Shown here in pieces: positions 25,953 through 34,600 of a DNA stretch of 64,000 bases; position 1 is the stretch's first letter; every line of letters begins with the position of its first letter. The translations under genes were made by a program, and so were the position numbers. Below the pieces are notes generated by a model. The model saw only the letters and a program-made list of their open reading frames with translations. It had not been told where the DNA came from and searched no databases. The DNA comes from Paraburkholderia aromaticivorans (GTDB lineage Bacteria; Pseudomonadota; Gammaproteobacteria; Burkholderiales; Burkholderiaceae), in the NCBI RefSeq assembly GCF_012689525.1, contig NZ_CP051515.1:1922001-1986000 (forward strand). Reading direction: 5' to 3'.

Positions 25953-26090
25953 GCGCTTGCGCGCCGGCCTGACGCTCCCGTTCCAGCGCGACGGCGGTTA
26001 GCTTCTATCCGCGCGCCCGCCTGATTTGCTCTACTGCGAAGATGCATGCCGCGCCCCGCGGCATCGTCCTATCGTCCAAGTGGAGTGCGC

Positions 26091-26966
26091 ATGTCCGCCG
26101 ATTCCCGTCCCGATCAGCTGGTTCTCACCGTCGCCTGTCCGAGCGCGGCGGGCCAGGTTGCCGCCGTCGTCGGCTTTCTCGACCGGCATCATTGCTATAT
26201 CGACGAACTGACCGTTTTCGACGACGACCTCAGCGAGCGCTTTTTCGTGCGCTGCGTGTTTCATGGTGTCGACAGTCAGGAGACGCTGCGGGTTGCGGCG
26301 CTCAAGCGCGAATTCGAGCCGATCGCCGAGCGCTTCCGTATGACGTGGGCGATGCACGACGTCGGCACGCGGCCGAAGGTTCTGATCATGGTGTCGAAAC
26401 TCGAACACTGTCTCGCCGACCTGCTGTTCCGCTGGCGCATGGGCGAGTTGAAGATGGATATCGTCGGCATCGGTTCGAATCATCGCGATTTCGAACCGTT
26501 GGCGCAGCAGCACGGTCTGCCTTTCCACCATTTGCCAATCACCGCCGACACGAAGCCGCAACAGGAAGCGCGTCTGCTCGATCTGTTCGAGACTTCAGGT
26601 GCAGAGCTGATGATTCTCGCGCGCTATATGCAGATTCTGTCCGGCGAAACGAGCCGTGCGCTGGCGGCGCGAGCAATCAACATCCATCATTCGTTTCTGC
26701 CCGGCTTCAAGGGCGCCAAGCCGTATCACCAGGCGCATACACGCGGCGTCAAACTGATCGGCGCGACCGCGCATTTCGTCACCGACGATCTGGACGAAGG
26801 TCCGATCATCGAACAGGTGGTGGAGCGTGTGGATCATTCGTATAGCCCGGAGCGTCTGCTTGCCACTGGGCGCGACGTCGAGTGCATTACGCTTGCGCGG
26901 GCCGTTAAGACGTTTATCGAGCGCAGGGTGTTTATTAACGGCGACCGGACAGTTGTACTGCAGTAA
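26091..26966 (+). CDS. purU: Formyltetrahydrofolate deformylase
   Basis: A 291-residue enzyme hydrolysing 10-formyl-tetrahydrofolate to formate and tetrahydrofolate. The N-terminal ACT-type domain (about 10-85, VLTVACPSAAGQVAAVVGFL) is followed by the formyl-transferase fold. The catalytic region INIHHSFLPGFKGAKPYHQA carries the conserved His, and a later ATAHFVTDDLDEGPII segment carries the Asp. GGAG precedes the ATG at 26091; the frame is open upstream, but similarity starts here. It is placed inside the betaine island, where demethylation of betaine, dimethylglycine and sarcosine yields many one-carbon units, so a role in recycling folate is likely. It is followed by two strong hairpins. 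Confidence 0.92.
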   Translation: MSADSRPDQLVLTVACPSAAGQVAAVVGFLDRHHCYIDELTVFDDDLSERFFVRCVFHGVDSQETLRVAALKREFEPIAERFRMTWAMHDVGTRPKVLIMVSKLEHCLADLLFRWRMGELKMDIVGIGSNHRDFEPLAQQHGLPFHHLPITADTKPQQEARLLDLFETSGAELMILARYMQILSGETSRALAARAINIHHSFLPGFKGAKPYHQAHTRGVKLIGATAHFVTDDLDEGPIIEQVVERVDHSYSPERLLATGRDVECITLARAVKTFIERRVFINGDRTVVLQ

Positions 26967-26972
26967 ACAAAA

Positions 26973-26994
26973 AACGCCGCTAGAAAGCGGCGTT
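26973..26994 (+). terminator. Hairpin just after purU
   Basis: AACGCCGC (26973-26980) and GCGGCGTT (26987-26994) pair perfectly around a 6-base loop, 6 bases after the purU stop. There is an A-run before and only a short T-run after, so it may act in either direction. Confidence 0.6.
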
Positions 26995-27006
26995 CACCTC
27001 TCTTTG

Positions 27007-27040
27007 AACGTTGCCGCTTTATCAAAGCGGCAACGTTTTC
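27007..27040. terminator. Bidirectional terminator between purU and betaine-binding protein gene
   Basis: A 14-base perfect stem (27007-27020 with 27024-27037, loop ATC) is followed by TTTTC on the plus strand. It lies between two convergent genes and should stop transcription from both sides. Its core GCCGC/GCGGC repeats that of the hairpin 13 bases earlier. Confidence 0.75.
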
Positions 27041-27061
27041 ACACGAACACGACCAGCAGAA

Positions 27062-27919
27062 TCACTTCACCCAGCTATCCACCCGGTCGCCATGCGCGCT
27101 AATCCACGCATCGGCCGCGGCGGTCGGCTTCTCGCCGTTTTGCGTCGCCAGCATCACGCTGTCGATCTCACCCGGCTTCCATTGAAACTTCTTGAGGAAT
27201 GCGACGACCGGCGGCGCCTTCTTCTCGAGTTCAGGATTCACGACGCTATCCACATGCTCCGCTTCGCCGAACACCTTCTTCGGGTCGTCGAGGAATTTAA
27301 GCTTGTACTTCGCGAACATCCAGTGCGGCTTCCACCCGGTCACGATGATCGGCTTGCTCGCCGCTTCCGAACGCGCCAGTTCAGCGGTCATCGCGCTGCC
27401 TGAGCTCGGCATCAACTGATAATCGAGTCCATAGGCCTTGATCGCCTCACTGGTCTTTTGCATCACGCCCGCGCCCGCGTCGATCCCGACGATGCGTGAG
27501 CCGAACTCCGCCTTCTTCGCTTCCAGATCGCCCAGGCTCTTCACGTCGGCGTTATCCGGCACGATCAGGCCGATCTTCGCGTCGTTGAAATTAGGACCGA
27601 GGTCGACCACCTTGTCCTTGAAGTTGTTCCAGTACGCGCCGTGAGTGACCGGCAGCCACGCCGACAGCGTCGCATCGAGGTCACCGCGCGCCACGCCCTG
27701 CCACATCACACCGGCCGCGACCGGTACGAGTGTGACCTGATAGCCGAGGCGCTTTTCGATCACGCGCGCGGCCACGTTCGAGGTCGCGACGCTATCGTCC
27801 CAGCCTTCCACGTAACCGATCTTGATGGTCGGCTTGCTATCGGCCGACACGCTCACGCTGCTCGCCGCCAGCGCCGCGCTCAAAGCGCTCAACACGAATA
27901 TCTTTTTGATCAGTCTCAT
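27062..27919 (-). CDS. Glycine betaine/quaternary amine periplasmic binding protein (orphan OpuAC/ProX type)
   Basis: A 285-residue protein with a signal peptide (LIKKIFVLSALSAALAASS). The OpuAC fold shows PTIKIGYVEGWDDSVATSNV, the GVMWQGVARGDLDATLSAWLP aromatic region, the IVGIDAGAGVMQ hinge and a GWKPHWMFAKYKLKFL ligand box. GGAG precedes the ATG at 27919. It binds a quaternary amine such as betaine or carnitine. No permease or ATPase gene is adjacent. In Pseudomonas several orphan binding proteins of this type share one CbcWV core transporter, and the same may hold here with ChoW. It is the last gene of the long glyA-to-gbcB run, 138 bases after gbcB. Confidence 0.88.
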   Translation of the reverse strand: MRLIKKIFVLSALSAALAASSVSVSADSKPTIKIGYVEGWDDSVATSNVAARVIEKRLGYQVTLVPVAAGVMWQGVARGDLDATLSAWLPVTHGAYWNNFKDKVVDLGPNFNDAKIGLIVPDNADVKSLGDLEAKKAEFGSRIVGIDAGAGVMQKTSEAIKAYGLDYQLMPSSGSAMTAELARSEAASKPIIVTGWKPHWMFAKYKLKFLDDPKKVFGEAEHVDSVVNPELEKKAPPVVAFLKKFQWKPGEIDSVMLATQNGEKPTAAADAWISAHGDRVDSWVK

Positions 27920-28057
27920 CGCCGTTCTCCCTTTTGCCGTCACAACCACCCAATGAGCATTTAGAATCGCCAGCCAGAATTGCCGGGTAGCGTTGTTTTC
28001 CGACATCCAGTTGTCCGCACGCGACTTCGCGCCACTGGACCCATCCTCCTTCTCGTC

Positions 28058-29305
28058 TTACTTATCCACGACGAGATCGCTCAATGGCTTGCTGCAGCAC
28101 AGCAGCACCATGCCCTGATCGATCTCACGCTGGCGAATGCCGCCGGCGTGTTTCATCGCGACTTCACCCGACACCAGCTTGACCTTGCAGGTGCCGCACA
28201 TACCCTGTGTGCACGAGGCGGCCAGACGTACGCCCGCTTTCTTCGCCGCGTCGAGCACGTGCTGGCCGCTGCCGCATTCGATCTCGCGGTTGCTTTTGGC
28301 GAAACTTACCTTGAAGCGGGTATCGGTTTCGGTGGAAAGGGGCGCGGGAGTGACCCCCGGCGCCTCCTCACGCGCCTCGATGAAACTGTCCGCAGTCGCC
28401 GGCGCGCCAATGCCCTGCAATGCGTCCGCGACATGCGCGGTGGTCAATTGCGCGGCTACTTCGCTGACCGTCTCGAAGGAAAAACTCTCCTCGTGATAGT
28501 GGCTGCGATCGAAACCGCCCTCGTCCAGCAGATTGCGCACGGCTTGCATATACGGCGCGGGTCCGCAGGTGAAAATCTCACGCTCCAGATAATCCGGCGC
28601 GATGAGCTTAAGCAGCGGCAAGGTCAGAAAGCCAGTCACACCCGGCCAGTTCGTGCGCGCGCCAACTCGCTCGCAAACGAACGCCGTGCGGAAACGGGCC
28701 TGATTCGACGCGATCAGATCGAGTTCGCGCGCGAAGATGATGTCGTCCGGCGTGCGGGCGCTGTGCACGAATACGATATCGCTGTCTTCACCGAGTTCGT
28801 GATGCGCGCGGCTCATCGACATCAGCGGCGTAATCCCCGAACCGGCCGATAGAAACAGGAACTTGCGCGCCGGATGCCGCGCGCAGGTGAACTCGCCCGA
28901 CGGCCCCAGCACCCGAACCTCGGCGCCCGCATGCAGATTGTCGTGCAGCCAGTTCGACACCTTGCCGCCCGGCACACGCTTCACGGTAATCGAGATCGTA
29001 TGCGGACGCGTGGGCGGCGACGAAATCGTATAGCAACGATTGATCGATTCACCGTCGATCTCCAACTCCAGCGTAATGAACTGCCCTGGCTCGAACACGA
29101 ACGCCCGCCCAGACGGTGCGCGGAAGAAAAAACTCTTCACGTCGTGCGTTTCCTGGCGAACCTGGCAGCACACCAGTGTGTCGTCGGTATCGCTATTCCA
29201 GCGTGGCGGCAACGTCTCCCAGAACCGCGGCTGCGTGACGCGGCTCGCAGCGTGATCTGGAGCCGGTTCGGGGCTCAGTTGAAACGTCGCCTGATCGCGC
29301 ATCAT
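28058..29305 (-). CDS. gbcB: Glycine betaine demethylase, reductase component
   Basis: This 415-residue NADH-dependent reductase supplies electrons to GbcA for oxidative demethylation of glycine betaine. The FAD-binding domain (INRCYTISSPPTRP), the NAD domain (FLSAGSGITPLMSMSR, IFTCGPAPYMQAVR) and a C-terminal 2Fe-2S ferredoxin domain (cysteines in SCTQGMCGTC and LLCCSKP) are all present. GGAGAAAA precedes two adjacent ATG codons at 29305 and 29302; either could be used. It is 33 bases downstream of gbcA. Formaldehyde is the one-carbon product, consistent with fdhA nearby. The identification rests on the domain set and the tight pairing with gbcA. Confidence 0.9.
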   Translation of the reverse strand: MMRDQATFQLSPEPAPDHAASRVTQPRFWETLPPRWNSDTDDTLVCCQVRQETHDVKSFFFRAPSGRAFVFEPGQFITLELEIDGESINRCYTISSPPTRPHTISITVKRVPGGKVSNWLHDNLHAGAEVRVLGPSGEFTCARHPARKFLFLSAGSGITPLMSMSRAHHELGEDSDIVFVHSARTPDDIIFARELDLIASNQARFRTAFVCERVGARTNWPGVTGFLTLPLLKLIAPDYLEREIFTCGPAPYMQAVRNLLDEGGFDRSHYHEESFSFETVSEVAAQLTTAHVADALQGIGAPATADSFIEAREEAPGVTPAPLSTETDTRFKVSFAKSNREIECGSGQHVLDAAKKAGVRLAASCTQGMCGTCKVKLVSGEVAMKHAGGIRQREIDQGMVLLCCSKPLSDLVVDK

Positions 29306-29338
29306 TGTTTTCTCCGACTCCTGGTTGCAACGTCGCGC

Positions 29339-30652
29339 TCAGCGCATGAAGGACACGACTTTTTCGCCATGCGAAGCCGGCGCGGTATCGCCGGCGTCAT
29401 GGGCTTGGGGCGCATTGCTGTAATCCGCCATGCGCGCGATATACCACTCGCAGAACTTCTCGACGAGACCTTCCGTGAACGGCGAATACGGACCCGGTTC
29501 GTATGCGCTGCTGTTCGCGCCGCGTTGCGAATACTCGACGAGCGCGCGATCCTGGTCGTTGGTGGCGCGCCACACGGCCGTGAGATTGTTCACGTCGTAG
29601 TCGATGCCTTCGCGCGCGTCCTTGTGGACAAGCCACTTGGTGCGCACCAGCGTCTTACCCGCCGACAGCGGAATCACCGAGAAGCTGACGATATGATCGC
29701 TCATGAAGTGATGCCACGAATTCGGCTGCGTCCAAAATGACAGTCCACCGAGATCGGCCTGCTCGAAACCGCCGAGCAGTTTTTTCGACGCCACTTTCGC
29801 ATCGAGCGTCTGCGATTCGCCATCGCGATCGAGCGGCAAGCGTTGCGTGCGGAAACCCGTGACCAGATCGGCCAGCCGTTCGATTTCCGCCGACGGCAGC
29901 TGCATCGCTTCCCATTGCGCGGTACGGCGCGCCACGGTCTCTTCGAAGGCGGCCATGCCTTCTTCGTTGGCCGGCGTGCGTTGATAACCAAAGCCGTATT
30001 CGTAGAGCGAAATGGTCAGCTCGGGATGGTTCGCGACGCAGTGATAGCACTCGCGATTGTTCTCCATCGTGAGCTTCCAGTTGCCATCTTCAATGATGTC
30101 GATCGAGGCCGCGATCTTGCAGCCGGCCAGATCGTGCGGCTGCAGATACGGTTCCATCGCGGCACGCATCACGGCAAAGTCGGCGGGCGGATTGTCGGCG
30201 AGGCAAATGAAAATGAGGCCCGCCAGATTCTCGACATGCACGGCCTTCAGGCTATGTTTGCAGCGGTCGAACTGATCGCCCATGTGTTCGGCGAACATCA
30301 GATCGCCGTTCAGGTTGTAGGTCCAGCTGTGATACGGGCAGACGATATTGCCGAGCGAGCCTTTGTCGGTATTGCACAGGCGCGCGCCGCGATGGCGGCA
30401 GACGTTGTGAAACGCCCTCACCTGCATGTCGTCATCGCGGACGATCAGGATCGAATCGTTGCCGATCTCCATCGTGATGTAATCGCCCGGTTCCGGAACG
30501 TCTGGTTCCACCGCGACCTGAATCCAGTGTTGCCGGAAGATCGCGTCCATGTCGAGCGCGAAAATCGCCTCGCTCGTATAGAACGGCGCTTCCAGCGTGT
30601 AATTCTTTTTGCGGCGTTCGATCATTGCGCGAACGTCTGCCGAAACTTTCAT
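29339..30652 (-). CDS. gbcA: Glycine betaine demethylase, Rieske oxygenase component
   Basis: A 437-residue Rieske non-haem iron oxygenase that demethylates glycine betaine to dimethylglycine with O2 and GbcB-supplied electrons. Rieske ligands are Cys85 and His87 (NVCRHRGARLC) with Cys105 and His108 (VCPYHSW). The mononuclear iron site is His204 and His209 in ENNRECYHCVANHP. Length and order match characterised GbcA proteins from Pseudomonas and Burkholderia. It is preceded by the ETF genes (73 bases) and followed by gbcB, in the long minus-strand run. Expression is expected to depend on the GbdR regulator encoded at 40024-41019. Confidence 0.93.
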   Translation of the reverse strand: MKVSADVRAMIERRKKNYTLEAPFYTSEAIFALDMDAIFRQHWIQVAVEPDVPEPGDYITMEIGNDSILIVRDDDMQVRAFHNVCRHRGARLCNTDKGSLGNIVCPYHSWTYNLNGDLMFAEHMGDQFDRCKHSLKAVHVENLAGLIFICLADNPPADFAVMRAAMEPYLQPHDLAGCKIAASIDIIEDGNWKLTMENNRECYHCVANHPELTISLYEYGFGYQRTPANEEGMAAFEETVARRTAQWEAMQLPSAEIERLADLVTGFRTQRLPLDRDGESQTLDAKVASKKLLGGFEQADLGGLSFWTQPNSWHHFMSDHIVSFSVIPLSAGKTLVRTKWLVHKDAREGIDYDVNNLTAVWRATNDQDRALVEYSQRGANSSAYEPGPYSPFTEGLVEKFCEWYIARMADYSNAPQAHDAGDTAPASHGEKVVSFMR

Positions 30653-30725
30653 TGTGTGCTCCGTTGCATGTCACGTCTGGCGCCGCGCCAGGCCCTCCTG
30701 GTCGCGTGCTGGCCCGAACCGGAAA

Positions 30726-31502
30726 TCAGTAATCCACGAGTTGATGCTCGCGCAAATACGCGAGAATCACTTGTGCTTTTTCGACAGAACTTCCTTCAAT
30801 TACGACGCTGCCACCACGGCTTTCGGTCGTCGTCGCCGAGAGCATGCGGGCGTGGCCGGAGCGCTTCTCGGCCGCGGCGAGGCGCACCGGTTTGGCGCCG
30901 GCCGGGCGCACGGTCCAGGCGAGGTCGTCGGGGTTGGCAGCGGCGGGTGTCGCGACCGGGCGGATCGTGCCTTCGCGCAAGCGCGCATAGGCATAGGTCG
31001 GTGCGGCGCTGGCGAGCGGATGCACGGCGATCAGCGCGGGCAGCCGCACTTCCACGCGACGGCGCAAGCCCTTCGGCATGAATTGACGGACTTCCGCGCA
31101 GCCGTCGCGCAGCGTGATCTCGACGGCTGCGCCGACCAGTGGCATTTCCAGCGCATTGGCGACGCGATACGGCAGCATGCCGCTGTCGAATGCGCCTTCA
31201 GCACGCGTGCCGGTCAGAACGAGGTCGTAACCACGCAGACGCGCGGCGAGCGGCGCGGTTGCGTCGGCTTGCAATTCAGGTGTTGTGTCGATTTCAAGCA
31301 CTTCGACCGAACGTGCGCCGAGCGCCAGATACTCTTTCAATGCGGGATTGGAACGGTCGCCCGCATGGAGCACGTCGAGCCTCGCGTTGTGCGTTCTGGC
31401 AAGCGAGAGCGCCAGGGTCAGCGCGGCGGCGTCGTTGCGGCTATAGCGCGCGGTGCCACTCACCGGATGACGGCCCACTGAAACGAGAACAGCGATCTTC
31501 AT
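30726..31502 (-). CDS. Electron transfer flavoprotein beta-like subunit of dimethylglycine pathway
   Basis: A 258-residue ETF beta (FixA-type) protein: MKIAVLVSVGRHPVSGTARY, ALTLALSLARTHNARLDVLH, YDLVLTGTRAEGAFDSGMLP and LPALIAVHPLASAAPT are typical. With the alpha-like subunit it should form a heterodimer carrying electrons from dimethylglycine dehydrogenase (DgcAB) to the respiratory chain. The ATG overlaps the stop of the alpha gene as ATGA (31499-31502), implying translational coupling and equal amounts. Compared with general ETF beta the sequence is divergent, as expected for a pathway-dedicated copy. A frame extends 63 codons upstream but is antigenic noise within the alpha gene. Confidence 0.88.
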   Translation of the reverse strand: MKIAVLVSVGRHPVSGTARYSRNDAAALTLALSLARTHNARLDVLHAGDRSNPALKEYLALGARSVEVLEIDTTPELQADATAPLAARLRGYDLVLTGTRAEGAFDSGMLPYRVANALEMPLVGAAVEITLRDGCAEVRQFMPKGLRRRVEVRLPALIAVHPLASAAPTYAYARLREGTIRPVATPAAANPDDLAWTVRPAGAKPVRLAAAEKRSGHARMLSATTTESRGGSVVIEGSSVEKAQVILAYLREHQLVDY

Positions 31503-32680
31503 GCGAGCGCTCCTTCGGCGACAGCCGTTGAATTCAGCAGCGCAGCACCGGTTCCGCGTGCCGTGCGCGCCGCGGCCGCCGCTTCGTTGAGCGCGGCAAT
31601 GGTTTCCTGCGCGTCGGCAATCACCGTGAGATTCGCGCGTTTGGCGATCGGCGCGCTGGCGTCGAGGTTCACCGCGATCACATGCCGGCAATCCTTGATC
31701 CCTTGCAGATGCTGCACCGCGCCGGAAATGCCGAAGGCGATATACACACTCGCTTCGACGGTCTTGCCGGTCGCGCCGATCTGTTTGTCACGCGTGAACT
31801 TGCCGTCGTCGACGGCAACGCGGCTTGCGCCGATCGCCGCGCCCAGCGTGGCCGCGAGACGCTCGAACGCCGGCACGTCGCTCACGCCATTGCCGGCCGA
31901 CACGATGAAATCCGCTTCTTCGAGCGCGAGTTGCGCTGCGTCGATTTCCTCGATGCCGAGATCGCGCACCGCGCCCTGGCCTTGCTGCGACGCGGGTTCT
32001 CCGTCGAAACGCCACATGACCCGTTCGCCCGCGCCAACGAACGGCAACTTCGGATCCACCGTGTTGGGCGCAAGCAATACCACTTCAGGCAAGGCGCGCG
32101 CCGCGAACGCTGTATTCGCCTGAACATAGCTCGCCACATGCGCGGCATCGATCTCGACGACATGCGTCGCAACGCTTGCATTCGCGGCGGCTGCGTAACG
32201 GCGACCGAGATCGCCGTCGCCGGTTGCGTTATCCGGCAGGAAAATATGCACCGGCGCGTAGGCCGCGACGCACGCAGCCAGCGCGTTCAATTCGTTCAGC
32301 GGCGCAAAGTTGCGGCGGTCGAACATCGGCAATTCGATCAGTTTGTCGGCGCCGAGCGCGGCCGCATCGCCGCTGAACTCGCCGAATACCAGCAGCACGA
32401 CTTCGGTCGCGGCGTCGGCAATCAAGGCCGCACCGGCCAATGTCTGGCGTGCGTGATCGTCCAATGCGCCACGGTCCGCATGCGCGGCCACGAGTATCAC
32501 GCGCTGCGGCGCTAACGTGCTGCGGCGCGGTTTGGCCTGTTCGCGATGCAAAGCGCCGCCGCCGTGCGTGGCCGTTTCCATTGAACCGGCCGCACCCGTC
32601 ACGCCGAGCGTGATGCGTTTGAGTCCGTCTGCAGTGATCGTGAACGGACGGCGCGGATCGATTCGTTTGAGAGTGTTCAT
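31499..32680 (-). CDS. Electron transfer flavoprotein alpha-like subunit of dimethylglycine pathway
   Basis: A 393-residue ETF alpha (FixB-type) protein. The N-terminal ~70 residues form an unusual basic extension (MNTLKRIDPRRPFTITADGL). The ETF fold then follows (RVILVAAHADRGALDDHARQ), ending in the FAD-binding domain with ASRVAVDDGKFTRDKQIGAT, VYIAFGISGAVQHLQGI and CRHVIAVNLDASAPI. The conserved flavin-binding pattern (I-G-x-T-G-K-T, G-I-S-G-A-x-Q-H) is intact. It starts 4 bases after the dgcB stop and overlaps the beta gene at its end. The pair most likely accepts electrons from DgcAB. Confidence 0.88.
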   Translation of the reverse strand: MNTLKRIDPRRPFTITADGLKRITLGVTGAAGSMETATHGGGALHREQAKPRRSTLAPQRVILVAAHADRGALDDHARQTLAGAALIADAATEVVLLVFGEFSGDAAALGADKLIELPMFDRRNFAPLNELNALAACVAAYAPVHIFLPDNATGDGDLGRRYAAAANASVATHVVEIDAAHVASYVQANTAFAARALPEVVLLAPNTVDPKLPFVGAGERVMWRFDGEPASQQGQGAVRDLGIEEIDAAQLALEEADFIVSAGNGVSDVPAFERLAATLGAAIGASRVAVDDGKFTRDKQIGATGKTVEASVYIAFGISGAVQHLQGIKDCRHVIAVNLDASAPIAKRANLTVIADAQETIAALNEAAAAARTARGTGAALLNSTAVAEGALA

Positions 32681-32684
32681 CGCG

Positions 32685-34598
32685 TTACTCCAGCGCCGCT
32701 GCAACCAGTTCGACGACGTCCAGCACTTCCGGACGCGGCCCGACCACGCCTTCGAGCATCGCCGTGCAATTCGGACAGCCCACCGCGACGATCTCCGCGC
32801 CGACGGTTTTCGCGTCGTCGATGCGGATATCAGGAATACGCCGCTTGCCTGGAATGTCGGTTAAAGGCGCACCGCCACCACCGCCACAACAGCGTCCGCG
32901 CATGCCGTTACGCTCCATTTCCACGACCTTGATGCCGATGGTCTTCAACAGCTTGCGCGGCGCTTCGGTTTCGCCGTTATAGCGGCCCAGATAGCACGGG
33001 TCGTGATACGTGATCTTGCGATCCGCGAAGGCCGCCACCGCGCGCGGCGTCAGCTTGCCGCTCGCGACCAGTTGCTCGATCAGCGCCGTGTGATGTTGCA
33101 CTTCGTAGAAACCGCCGAGCGCGCGATACTCGTTGCGCAGGCTATGCAGCACGTGCGGGTCGGCGGTGACGATCTTGCGGAACGAGTACTTCGAGAGCGT
33201 GCCGATCAGCTTGAGCGCGAGTTGCTGGAAGGTCGCTTCGTCGCCGAGACGCCGGGCCGTGTCGCCCGTATCGGTTTCCACGCCGCCCAGCACCGCATAG
33301 TCGATACCCGCGCGATTCAGCACTTTGACTAAAGCGCGCAGCGTGCGTTGATAGCGCATATCGAACGCGCCTTCGCCGGCGATCAGCAGCACATCCACCG
33401 GACGCCCCGGCTGCGCGACCTGCACTTGCAGATCGACGGCCCAGTCGTAACGCGCGCCGATGTCGTAGCCGTTCGAACTGCCCGTCTCGCGCAGATTCGC
33501 GAGCGTGATCGGGCCTTTGCCCGGCACGTTACCTTCCACCAGCGTCTGATTGCGGCGCATATCGACGATCGCGTCGACGTGTTCGATCAGCATCGGGCAC
33601 TCCTGCACGCACGCGCGGCAGGTCGTGCAGGACCACAGCGTGTCCGCTTCGATCATCGTCGAGATGAGCGGCTTGTCGGGCGCGCCGGCATGCTTGCCGA
33701 CCGGAATACCCGGCGTGGGACTGCCCGCGTATTCCGCGTCCGTGCCGCCCACCATGCCGGTGACGAGATCCTGAATCAGCTTCTTCGGATTGAGCGGCTG
33801 ACCGGCGGCGAATGCGGGACAGGCCGCTTCGCACTTGCCGCACTGCACGCACGCATCGAAACTGAGCAACTGGTTCCAGCGGAATTCGACCGGCTTGCCG
33901 ACACCGTATTCCTTCGCGTCGAGCAGCGGCGCTTTCAATGCAGTCGGCGGCACCAAGTCGTTGTCATTGCGCTCGGCAAACCGCTCCTGACGCGGATGAA
34001 ATGCGAGGTGCAGCAGACCGGCGAGCGCATGCTTCATCGGACCGCCGCGCGCCGCACCGAACGTCATCGCAAACGCGCCTGCCGCGATCAATAGCGCAAC
34101 GATGATCGCAAGCGCGCCGGACATCGCGCCAGCAGGCAGCGCAATAAAGAGCACGAGACCGAGTGCGAACGACCCGAGCAACAGCGGCAGATGATCCCAA
34201 GGCCCACGCGAAAGCCGCGCCGGCACCGCTTTCGCGCCGTGGCGGCGCCGCCAGACGAACACCGCGCCGACCAGCATCACAAGCGCGGCGAGGAAGATCA
34301 GCTTGTCGAGCCACGGCGAGTAAATCGCCAGACCGTAGTTGACGAACACCAGCGCCATCGCGAGAATCGCGCCGCCTGCTGTCGCCACGTGCGTTTTGGC
34401 GATGTACGGATCGCGCGCCACCACATGATGCAGATCCACGAAATAGCGTTTGGGGATCGACAGCAGATTGGTCCAGCCGTACGCGCCCGCAGCGGTCGCG
34501 CGGCCTTCGCGCCAGTATGCCGCGCGTTTGACGAGCGCGAACGCCAGACCCGCTACCGACAACCACAGCAGGACGGTGATGACAAACACGGGGCTCAT
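32685..34598 (-). CDS. dgcB: Dimethylglycine catabolism iron-sulphur membrane subunit
   Basis: A 637-residue protein with N-terminal membrane spans (first MSPVFVITVLLWLSVAGLAF, then about 75-95, 103-120, and two more to about 195). Two ferredoxin-type 4Fe-4S clusters follow (CVQCGKCEAACP and CTTCRACVQECP). The C-terminal CCG heterodisulphide-reductase-like domain contains YHDPCYLGRYNG, RCCGGGGGAPL and VGCPNCTAM. It is the partner of DgcA and likely connects dimethylglycine oxidation to the quinone pool or to ETF. It starts 2 bases after dgcA with AAGGA inside the dgcA end, so the two are coupled. Size and architecture match DgcB of Pseudomonas. Confidence 0.92.
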   Translation of the reverse strand: MSPVFVITVLLWLSVAGLAFALVKRAAYWREGRATAAGAYGWTNLLSIPKRYFVDLHHVVARDPYIAKTHVATAGGAILAMALVFVNYGLAIYSPWLDKLIFLAALVMLVGAVFVWRRRHGAKAVPARLSRGPWDHLPLLLGSFALGLVLFIALPAGAMSGALAIIVALLIAAGAFAMTFGAARGGPMKHALAGLLHLAFHPRQERFAERNDNDLVPPTALKAPLLDAKEYGVGKPVEFRWNQLLSFDACVQCGKCEAACPAFAAGQPLNPKKLIQDLVTGMVGGTDAEYAGSPTPGIPVGKHAGAPDKPLISTMIEADTLWSCTTCRACVQECPMLIEHVDAIVDMRRNQTLVEGNVPGKGPITLANLRETGSSNGYDIGARYDWAVDLQVQVAQPGRPVDVLLIAGEGAFDMRYQRTLRALVKVLNRAGIDYAVLGGVETDTGDTARRLGDEATFQQLALKLIGTLSKYSFRKIVTADPHVLHSLRNEYRALGGFYEVQHHTALIEQLVASGKLTPRAVAAFADRKITYHDPCYLGRYNGETEAPRKLLKTIGIKVVEMERNGMRGRCCGGGGGAPLTDIPGKRRIPDIRIDDAKTVGAEIVAVGCPNCTAMLEGVVGPRPEVLDVVELVAAALE

Positions 34599-34600
34599 CG

